64,000 nucleotides of DNA, from NCBI GenBank assembly GCA_014773175.1, contig VXCM01003410.1, forward strand, positions 26,146-90,145. Direction: 5' to 3'. The DNA is from Lucifuga dentata. Taxonomy: Eukaryota; Chordata; Actinopteri; Ophidiiformes; Bythitidae. Below are positions 48,631 through 58,121 of the stretch, in pieces. The notes beneath the pieces are model-generated. The model saw nothing but the letters and a program-made list of their open reading frames with translations, had not been told where the DNA came from and made no database searches. A program made the position numbers and the translations under genes. Position 1 is the first letter of the stretch. Each line of letters starts with the position of its first letter.

Positions 48631-50862
48631 TCACAGTTTGCTTTGAGCACCTTGTAGCCTCCACACCCTTCTGACTTCTTCATCTGTGGTGTCCAACGCC
48701 CTGAACACATCGGTATTCTTTGTCTGGTTAAATTGCTGCAGCAGTTCCTGGAACACAGTCGCTGGGATGCTGAAGTTTAGATGTGGGTAGGTCACTTTGG
48801 CAGCAAAGTCCCTTGTGTTGCTGGACACGATGCCTGAAACACAATAAATAGTCTGAAATTTCAACTACAGCAGTGCAGAAAGAGCCACATACTATATGAC
48901 GCACTGTTAGAGGTTTTCCATGATCATAATACGCCCCCTACTGTTCATAAAAGGAATATTACCAAGCAGTTCTCCTGTCTTTTCCCGCACCACAGCGCCC
49001 CCACTGGTCCCTGCATGAACTGCACAGGTGGTCTGAAGCATGACAGGTTTGAAATTGCAGCTGATGGCTTTGGAGAGGACACCGTGGGTCAGAGACGGTC
49101 CACAGCTCCGACCCAGCCCACCATAACCCACCACTACGACCTCCTCACCTGGAGGCAGAAAGACAGGTTGAACCTCCTCTGGAACTACACTTAGAGCAAA
49201 ATAATAATGCATAAAGACTGAAGCCAGACCTGGATGAAAACTCTGGGCCAGCTGAGGGACCAAAACCTCAGGAGCGGAGTCTCTCAGCTGCACCAAAGCC
49301 AGGTCATATGGAGAAGAGGCTTTAGTGGAAAACATCACATCACCCACAACATCATGGAATCTGTAAAAAATAAATTAATCACCAAAAAAAAAAAAAATCA
49401 TGTTTGTGCCCAAATCAGATTCTTCTCTGATTATCTACTAATTATCTACCGTAGCTAAATATAGTTTAACTTGCTGTCTGAGCAGAGTGAGAAAGGTCAT
49501 GAGAAGACAGATTTGCAGGCATGAACTGTAAAAAACTTGATAAAATTTTTGACATAGATATGGATAATTTTCCAGACAAATGTTGAGGCTTTTACAATGG
49601 GGCTGGGGGGGGTCAGAGAGTTTTTTTTGTTTTTCTGGGGGGGTGATTTTGTTGGCCTTGATGGAGGCATGTGCTTTCTGAGTGCCCTCCTGTTATGTTT
49701 TACTGGGTTATCTGTCCCTTTAACTGATGTCATCAAAGACCAGCACCCTACCCAGACATAATCAGCAACATGTGTGTCACCTGTCCCTGTGATAGAACTT
49801 CAGCATGACTGTCGACTTCCCGTTAACAACATGCCTGCAGGTCAATATCAGCTGAGGAGCAACAACAACCCCTGAACCCCAGAACTGTCCACTGTCCACC
49901 AAGCACACAGTGGGGTATTTAACAGTGGGGTATTTTGAGTGACATAGTCTCCTGGAAATGTGGAGGCCCGTCTCTGCTGGATGGAGCCAGAGGTCTTGTT
50001 GTGGATCTTGAACGTTCACACAGCGGATGATGTTCCTGAGGATCAAGTGGACAGAGCAGACCAAGGTGAGACCAATCCACTCGTTGGCCTTCCAGCCAAA
50101 TGGGGACACAATCACTCCAATGAGGCTCACATGGTCCCCTTTCACAGCAAACAACCCCCCACCCTCAGTGCCTGGCAAGCATCGGGCGTCTGTGAGGATG
50201 ACAGCGTTATCCTCTCCGGTGAGGTTACTGATGACGCCCCTGCTGAAGGTGCTGATGAAGAGATCCAGGCAGAGGGAGCCGAAGGGTGAACCACATGCAA
50301 CCACCGGGCAGCCTTTCTGGAGAGAGGAGCTGCTCTGCCAGGGTACCAGTTGTGGATCTGGGGTGNCCGGGCAGCCTTTCTGGAGAGAGGAGCTGCTCTG
50401 CCAGGGTACCAGTTGTGGATCTGGGGTGCTGACCTCCAAATCACCTGCCCTGAGCACAGCAAACCAGCTAAGGACCTGAGAATCCTTTATCAGATCTTCA
50501 TCTTCTTCATTACCATGGAAACGCCACTGGTCAGCCTCCTGGAAAACTGCCTGGAAACTCTTTTGGAACTCCAGGCAGTTCACCAGCATCAGGAGCTCGG
50601 CTGGAGTTCCACGGGACTGGTTGGAGTCCGGAAAGCTGACTCGGATGTTAAGTTTTGTGAAACTTTGCGCTGGCAGGAAGCTGCGGTGACCGGAGAGGAG
50701 GTTTCTGTCCGCGAGGAAACGGGAAAACGGGAGTCCGGTGCATATCAGCGTTCTGGTTTGGGGATGGAGAATGACTCCGCTGCAACTCACGGGTTTCTTT
50801 CCAGAAAAAGACTCTGACACTGAGACTACACAGCAGCACCTCCCCGCCGCTTTGAGCTCCAT
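48631..50862 (-). CDS. tysnd1: Peroxisomal trypsin-like leader-peptide-processing protease (4 coding exons)
   Basis: Minus-strand coding exons are 50862-49781, 49360-49230, 49148-48963 and 48833-48631, all in phase, giving 533 residues as sequenced. In mammals this protease cleaves PTS1/PTS2 peroxisomal beta-oxidation enzymes. The translation ends AQSKL, a canonical PTS1. The catalytic triad sits at His344 (TCRHVV), Asp380 (PYDLALV) and Ser453 (AGTSGG); the 36- and 73-residue spacings equal those of human TYSND1 (372/408/481). Other conserved blocks include DARCLPGTEGGG, CGPS and TYPHLNFSIP. I chose MELKAAGRC at 50862 because homology begins there; an upstream in-frame ATG at 50928 would add 22 residues. 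The 62-bp duplication plus N at 50304-50428 adds 21 codons, so the true length is probably 512. A 15-bp tandem repeat at 49907-49936 encodes YPTVK twice. Confidence 0.93.
50304..50428. other. tysnd1: Assembly join: 62-bp duplication around N at 50366, inside tysnd1 exon 1
   Basis: Bases 50304-50365 and 50367-50428 are identical across one N. The insertion of 62 + 1 = 63 bp is a multiple of three, so the frame stays open and the error is easily missed. The protein gains a repeated TPDPQLVPWQSSSSLQKGCP segment that has no counterpart in the human protein. Confidence 0.9.
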
Positions 50863-53589
50863 GCCGTTATCAGCACCGGTGAACTTTGGACGTGTGGCGA
50901 TGAGGGAGAAAATGGCGAAATAAAGCACATTGGAAACAGTTTGAGACGGACGTTAAGGTGAGAAAACAAGCAAAAAAAAAAAAAAANAAAAAAAAAAAAA
51001 AAACACATATTAGAAACAATTAAACAAGTATTACCGCTCCAACAATAATATTTGTAATGCTAGTATCTGCTAAATTACTGAGTTGTATTGTAGCTTCCGG
51101 GTTGTGTTTCATTGGTCCAAGAAGGCAGCTGTGGTTACCGTGATTGGTCAAAGTGCACAAAGGACACAGCTCTGAGCCAATAACAAATAAGTAGGTGGGA
51201 CTATTGGTGTTTTAGTTTGTCACCTAGCGCCTTCCGGTGGTTGTTGAGATTTCATGTTAAAATCTGTAAGAAAAAGCCAAATATGCAGCAAAAGGATTTG
51301 GAACTTTTCCTTATGCCTTAAAAAATTTAGTATGATAAGGTCCAATCTCTACCAACTGAGCTATAGCACAAGTTGGAAGTCAGTCGTATATCTTATAGAG
51401 TATATTTGCAGGACAATATAATAGCGGATTCTCGATGCCAAAGTTTATCTCGTTTTACTTTGAAAACTATAGGATACAAATCACGAAAAATATGTTTCTG
51501 CTAGGATTTGAACTCAAACGGTTTGAATAAAAAACCCACTGTTCTACAAGTTGAGGTAAACCAACACAGAGTAATCGGCAGGATAAATGGATTGATATGT
51601 TTTTTGTTTTTTTTTAAAATATCAGGCAAATTCATGTATGCATTTATGACAGCAAAATTTTGCGTTGAATTGAATTTCAATGGAGTAATAACAATTGTCA
51701 GATTCACTCAAGTAGGCAAAGTACAATAAATTTGCATAAACATATTGTCAAGTTCAGCTTTGGTGAACTTTGACCTTCATCCAACAGCAAACTGCAACAG
51801 ATTTGTATCAAAGTTTGAGGTGTGGCTGTTTTTAGGTGAGTTTTCTGCAGATTTGTCCTTCAGTTTCTCTTCTTACTCTCTCTGGTCATGCAGGCTCACC
51901 AGCACTGAAGATGGTCAAGTGGAATAATACACGGATTTTGGAATCAGACACAACAGCGTGGGAACCCCACTGGAGACAAGTGGGTTACACATGGAACACA
52001 CACAGTGTGATAAACACATATGAGTAAGGTGTGAAACAATGAAATCAAGGTATCACAAATAAAAATGGTTCAAATGTGTAAAGGTCAAATAAAAACAAAA
52101 CAAAGTAAAAGGTGAAACCAAAAATGTAAATGACTCAAACTAGCAAAAATTTAAACAAGGTGAAACACACACACAAAAAAAGTCAAACAAAAATGGCCTT
52201 TTTTTATGACAATTTTCAAAAATTCAGTTATTTTCTACAACTGGATGCTGTGGGTGCTGGTCCTTGGTGCCTTAAGCAAGTGAACATATTTAAATTGTAC
52301 TATAAATAGATTTCTCTACACTTTTTTTCCTCATACTAAGCTGAAGTGCAGCAGTGTGACATTCTTTCTTATACACGAATGAAAATGGCAAAAATCAAAA
52401 TCGCTACTGTGCGTACAGTAATACCTAACTTTTTTCTTAATAATGGCTTCATGTTGTTTATATTGCATATACACTGAAGTTTTCTCAGGCAAGAAATGAA
52501 AAACCTTTGAAGCAAGATTTAAATAATCTTCAAAAATATTATTCTAAAACATCACACAATTTTAACAATATGATCTGCCTTTCTGTAACAATTAATTTGT
52601 AGTTGATACATTATACATGTAACATAAGGCATGCCTTTCTGTTGTATAATAAAGACATCTTAACAGCTTATTTACAAAATAATGGATGATATTGCACTAA
52701 TGGGTAACTTCATGCATACCTTCAGCACAGCCTACGCTTAACATGTTGTAAGTACTCTCATATCATCACTGCATGTTGGGAGCAGCAATAATCATAAAGT
52801 ACTCAAGCCATTTTGCAGCGAATCACCAAGATGAAAACTGGTAACGAGGAAAGTAGGATTTGTTACGTAACCTGGCTGTGCTGCAGTTATTCAACACTGT
52901 TGTATGCATTAATGTATACATAAAAAATTATAAGAATTATCATTAGAATGTCAGTTAGTGCACTTGTGGTCAGATTCTTAATGGTAAAAATTAAACTGGG
53001 ATGTCAGTTTTTATGACTGACAAACATGGCAACTGCAACACTTTCTCAAGAATCTGTTCTATTTTTAGAAAATAGTGATGGCACTTAAATATTCTTATTA
53101 CTTAAAAATGAATAAATATAAGGGCATTTGGTTTCATCTATAGGCCTAACCATTGCAAGAGTAACTCCAAGCACAAAATGTAAACCAAACTGACCTTCAC
53201 TGTAAGTCAACACCAGCGCCTAAAATAAACCTGTGTTAAACTGGTTCAGATGGCATGTTCTATATGAATGAAGCCTCAGATCTATATTAACCCAAAAGAA
53301 TTCTCTACAGCCTCAAAGTAAAGCTTTGATGAACACAGCATGAGAATTAACACAAGATAAAGTACAGTATGATTGATATGACCTATACATTTCTTAGGTT
53401 TTAACAAAACCTGGTCTATTAACTCCAAAATTGCAACTTGAAATTTATTTTCTACAAGCACAATTAAAATTAATCAATTCTATGAAATATCTCTTTCCAG
53501 CAGGTGGAAAGAGATATTTGTGTGGAACATGTTTTTGTGTGGTGCACTGACAGTATGGTAAATTAAATATTTTCTAAAGATAAAGTTAA
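50863..53589. other. tysnd1 upstream region and sar1a 3' flank
   Basis: It contains the likely tysnd1 promoter (CCAAT-type ATTGGTC/ATTGGTG motifs at about 51110-51210), an A-run with an N at 50987, and the sar1a 3' UTR. On the minus strand AATAAA occurs at 53449-53444, a candidate sar1a signal about 140 bp after its stop. Nothing else is recognised. Confidence 0.45.
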
Positions 53590-54705
53590 TCAGTCAATGT
53601 ATTGGGAAAGCCAGCGGAAGCCATCCCCGTAGCCCTGCCTCTTCAGAACACTGCACATGAAAACCTCCATCGGCCTCAAATTCAGCTCCTTAAGTGACAC
53701 TTTACCCTGAAAAGAGAAACGTACAGTAAAAAAAAAAAAAGCATGGACTGTAAAACACAATCAAACTAGTCTTTTAGAAAATTACTGACTTTAGCGTTAT
53801 TCACATTATTTAAATGCAGAAATTTCTGTTCTGCTCATCACCTTTCCAGTTGTGTTGCCATGAAGACCAAACATCCCTCGAAGCGCATCCTCGCTGATGG
53901 CTTCTGGACGATCTATCTTATTCCCCAGGATGAGAACTGGGACGTCAGAGATGGTTTCATCCGTTAACAAGGCCTGCGCACAGAAAATATCACAGTACAC
54001 TGAACGTGTAGATATGTGTGAACATACAGGTGAAATCAATGTCATGAACTTACATCGAGTTCAACTTTAGCCTCCGCTAGTCGCTCGTGATCAGCACAAT
54101 CCACCATGTAGACTATACCGTTTATGGCTGGGAGATAGTTTTTCCAGATCCTTCGTGCTGTGAATCAGACAGCATCACTCGTGATACAAGAGCATTCAAA
54201 AGCCTTTAGTTGTATTTAACTTCTAAAACAAAAAATAAAGCATTCCTACCTTGTGTATGACCTCCAAGATCAAATGTCGTAAAGGTCATCCCGGCAATAG
54301 TCAACTCCTCAGATGCTGAGAACAGAGTGGATGCATGGATGGATTTTAGAGAAACAGCTACATCCCTACTTACGGTTCTGATTTCTGAGTAAAGAACACA
54401 TCAAATCATACTTGGATGTAGCGTGGGCACATGCTGTCCTAGCCTGTCATCTCTGAGCATGTGCAACAGCGTCGTTTTGCCGGCATTGTCTAATCCAAGG
54501 AACACCAGTTTACCGGTCTTCTTATACAGTCCTGAAGATAGGAGCAAAACAGCTGATTTGCAGTAATTATTTTTATTAAATATTACATATCATACAAATT
54601 TGATGGTATAACTTGGACAGTATTGTTATTTATGTACAATACTCTACCTAATAGCTGCAAAACACTACTGAAACCCTTGTAGATCCAGCCAAATACAAAA
54701 GACAT
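53590..54705 (-). CDS. sar1a: Small GTPase Sar1a, initiator of COPII coats (6 coding exons)
   Basis: Minus-strand exons are 54705-54648, 54531-54412, 54315-54250, 54157-54054, 53973-53842 and 53706-53590, joining in frame to 198 residues, exactly the human SAR1A length. The GTP-bound protein inserts its N-terminal amphipathic helix into the ER exit-site membrane and recruits Sec23/Sec24. Visible motifs are the N-terminal SFVFGWIY (STAR motif), P-loop GLDNAGKTT at 32-40, DLGGH with the catalytic His79, NKID at 134-137 and the C-terminal [12 protein letters not shown]. Position 80 is Thr. Paralogue choice (sar1a versus sar1b) rests on the neighbours tysnd1 and ppa1. No noncoding first exon could be placed; it may lie as far upstream as about 56800. 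The ATG at 54705 gives the canonical Sar1 start. Confidence 0.95.
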
Positions 54706-55055
54706 TTCTGTTGACTGCCTGCAATAAAGATAATATACATGTAATTATTTATTATACGACGTTAGAAAAGCAGACATTAATGTACACAAATCACTTCAAT
54801 CCCCATATTGGAAAGATAAATCTGATTGTGGAAAGTGACTAAGCATCACTTTGCCCTCCCTCATTACCACCACTGAGGGGCTCTTGAGCAAGGCATGAAC
54901 GTGTGTAACTGAGTGAGTGAATTCATCCTAGATAAATAAATGCCAGTAAAAATAAATTAACAGTTTTAGTGCCTGATAATAAAGCCTGAATGCTCTTTCC
55001 TGCAAAAGTGTATTCAAGCTACCATGGATAAATATAAGTCAAATAAGGACAGAAG

Positions 55056-55946
55056 TTAAAGGACCACTCCGGTGATTTTGCATGTTTAGGCCAAATAAAT
55101 ACTACTCGCATACATGTTACGTTACTGATGACATTTTCCAAAGCAAAAAAAAAAAAAAAAAAAAANAAAAAAAAAAAAAAAAAAAGTAAAAATACACGTA
55201 TTTTCATTTTACTGTTATATTCCATATCCCCTAGTCTTTGACCAATGTGGCAGTCTGGAAGGTAGGAAAAACAATTTTAATATTTACCGCTCCAGTAACA
55301 TGTTTTGGAAAATGGCTATCGGTAACAAACGACCATACAGCCATTTTTGTATGTTTGAGCCTAATATATTCAATCTTCATACATGTTACATTACTGACAA
55401 TCATTTCCCAAAGGATAAAACTGTATTTCAACTTTCCTGATATTTTGCAAAATCTCTTAATCTTTCAAAATCAAATACTCAAGTGATACACCCACCTTAC
55501 AAATCCATGTTTCACCTGCTAATAGTTACACAGCCTGAAGTCACGGTTTATTTTTCAATAAATGCAGGTCTTCTTTTGGGATTATATTCTCCGATGGCAA
55601 CATACATTCACTCGCACTTTTTATTACATTTAAATGCTAAAATTACATAACTTAAAAAAAAACCCTGAATACACGTATTGCTTGTGATAAAGGATTTACA
55701 TATCCCAAGAACGTCATCAAGTTGATTTTAATAGCGTACCAGAATGAACTGAAACCAACGGCAGTCTGGAAAGTCAGAAAAAAAAAAAATTGTAATTCAC
55801 TGTTCCAGTAATATGCTTTGGGAAATGCTTGTCAGTAACATTACATGTATGAAAATTAAACATATTAGGCTCAAATATGCAAACTGGACGGTATGGTCCT
55901 TTAAATTGGGCTCAAAACATGCAAAACCACCGGTATGGTCCTTTAA
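55056..55946 (+). mobile_element. TTAA-border element, copy E (outer element, split by copy F)
   Basis: It starts TTAA-AGGACCACTCCGGTGA and ends CACCGGTATGGTCCT-TTAA. Its middle is interrupted by copy F (about 55327-55904) and by an A-run with an N at 55166. The landmark GGAAGGTAGGAAAAACAATT is present. The tail after F (GGGCTCAAAACATGCAAAAC) continues copy E. Confidence 0.7.
55327..55904 (-). mobile_element. TTAA-border element, copy F (nested in copy E)
   Basis: The left end AAACGACCATACAGCCATTT (its TTAA eroded) and right end GACGGTATGGTCCT-TTAA enclose landmarks in the same order as copy B (ATAAATGCAGGTCTTCTTTT, GGGATTATATTCTCC, GAATGAACTGAAACCAACGG). It interrupts copy E shortly before the latter's right end. 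Confidence 0.7.
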
Positions 55947-56216
55947 TATGTTGAAAGTTGCATTATGAAATCCAGAGCTGAAGCTGATTGCTTTTTTGTT
56001 TTTTTTCCTTACCCTGGATTATGTTGTTGGTATGCGTGTAAGCTGTGTGTGATCAGCGCAGCCACAATGCATGATGGGAAAATGGCACAAACTAATCAGC
56101 AAACAGCTTTTAGGTGTTATGGATGAGTGAGAGTCTCACCCTCCTTCAGCTGGAGTCACTGATCCTCCTCAGACTATTTTTATGACAAGTTTCGGCTTTG
56201 ACACCTGATCTCCCCG

Positions 56217-56219
<3 letters not shown>

Positions 56220-56278
<59 letters not shown>
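56220..56278. repeat. (CA)n microsatellite
   Basis: About 29 uninterrupted CA units. Confidence 0.97.
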
Positions 56279-56281
<3 letters not shown>

Positions 56282-57823
56282 GCCACTCACTCATTGACGT
56301 TCTGAAGAGGCGTTCACTGACTGCTGCTTCGGGAATTTACCTAATTGTTGATTGTTTATGACACAGATATTCAGCGAGAATTCTTTTAAACACCAAACAA
56401 TTAAGTTATACTTTTATTTACAACATAATATTTATTGTTCAGCTCTCTCAAACATGTAAGTAAGAATTTGATGATGGTCAAGAAGAAGGGTCAGCATTTC
56501 TTTACAGCTTTCACATCAAAGTTCCATTAACACCATATAAGTTCTAGAAGTTTAAAATCAAAACTGGAAACCATTTTTACGCATTTTTCGTTCCACTAAT
56601 CATAATAGTTTTCTCATAGTAAAAAAAACATAAACATAACTTTAGTAAACAGCCTAAAGCTCGCCGAGTCCACGATGACAAACTAGACAAGTTTGACTAG
56701 CTTACTTTATTATATAAGAGCAAAAAAATCCACCAAGCAGTCAAAAAATCACGTAGAACTCGCACAAATAAATTTATTGCACAGTTTTTAGGTTATTACC
56801 TTGATGTGTCGAGCTTATGAACTCTCTGTTCGCTGTTTTTGGTCCAAGTTTGTCCACTAACGAGTGAGTTTTGACAGTTCACAGGAACTACGTCATCAAT
56901 GACTTTTTGTACCGACAGGGGGCGCACGTGTACTTATGTATGTATTAAATGGATTTTTTTTTTTTTTCCCAACAATTTTACATTATTTACCGTGTTATTT
57001 CCGGTCCTGTTTTATTGTGTTACTCAAATGTTGTCACCTGGTTATGTTACAAAGTTTGGATTTAAAAAAAAGTATGATGAATAAAAAAATGAGGAAAAAA
57101 ATCTCTAAATTAGTTTTTGATTAAGGTTTTATGGAAAGACTGTACAAACATGAGCTTCCACTTCATATCTCATCTAACCTAGAATAGATATTATGCTCCA
57201 TATCCCAAAAAATAGGTCTTTATCTTTAAGCAAAAATAAATTTTAAAAAAACATAAAAGAATAAAATCAATAATTTCTCAGTCCTCAGTTACATTAAGAA
57301 ACGATTCAGATGGGTAGAATTTATGTAATATTCCGGATATTTATAAAATATATTAGTCAAGGAAGTACGATGCTATGACCAAACAATGACGTAGTCATGT
57401 CAAAACACATAGTAGATGGAGACAAACGTCATAAGACATAAGGAAAAGTTAAGTTCGTTCAATGACCACAAGGTGGCGGTAGTGTGACAGTCAGTTCACA
57501 TCCATGCTCATTAAAATCCCAACTTCAAAAACACAGGCCTGTTTTTTTGTTTTTTTTTAAATGACAAAGATTACTGATGTAAAGAAGCCTTTTAAAACTA
57601 TCAAAAATCATTAATTACTTTGATTTAGATTAAGTTTTATCTGGTTTTAATCTGTGTAATGAGGTTCCAGTCCCATTAGGTTACATTTAAATCACAGATT
57701 ACACCTTTAAACTCACATGTAAATGCTGTTACAAACAAATACATGACAAAACACATAAGACATTCTATTTTCCAGCACTTAAAAAAAGTAATCACACTTT
57801 GATAATAATTTAACCAGAGAAGC

Positions 57824-57829
57824 TTTATT
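57824..57829 (-). terminator. ppa1: Candidate ppa1 polyadenylation signal
   Basis: TTTATT on the plus strand is AATAAA on the minus strand, about 290 bp past the ppa1 stop codon. No downstream GU-rich element was verified. Confidence 0.5.
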
Positions 57830-58121
57830 AAAGCATACCCATCTTATACAGGACAGAATCAGCTATGAGGCAAAGTACCTGTACATGGTTTATGACAGCA
57901 CATCTCAACTGAGATCTTTGTTAAATAAGTGAAAATTCATTGTTGAAGACATCAGCACTTTTCATCTCCTCTACAGTCTCTAACCACTATCAACATAAAA
58001 ACTGCCTACCCCTACCCAGCCAGCCAGCATCCCTTCACCCCATCATCCCTTTGGTTCTTCATGTCAGATCAAGTATCCATTAAAGAGATGAGCTTTTCAC
58101 TCTGTCCGACCAGCTCCTGGA

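Larger units (their letters stand above)
54706..58121. other. sar1a upstream region and ppa1 3' flank
   Basis: It holds the nested TTAA-border elements (55056-55946), a (CA)n tract (56220-56278) and the probable sar1a promoter and noncoding exon near 56780-56900. A stretch at 56900-57780 has no recognised content. The ppa1 polyadenylation signal lies at 57829-57824. Confidence 0.45.

Noticed and set aside
50027..50817. Plus-strand frames of 109-155 codons opposite tysnd1
   Set aside because: They overlap tysnd1 exon 1 in antisense and include the duplicated artefact; the minus strand carries the conserved protease.
50863..50928. Upstream ATG as the tysnd1 start
   Set aside because: Possible, but the 22 extra residues have no similarity to the human N-terminus, whereas MELKAAGRC aligns with its MRAAEQAGC start.
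56220..56278. Possible CRISPR-like or satellite array
   Set aside because: Plain (CA)n microsatellite; no spacer-repeat structure exists anywhere in the window, and the genome is eukaryotic.
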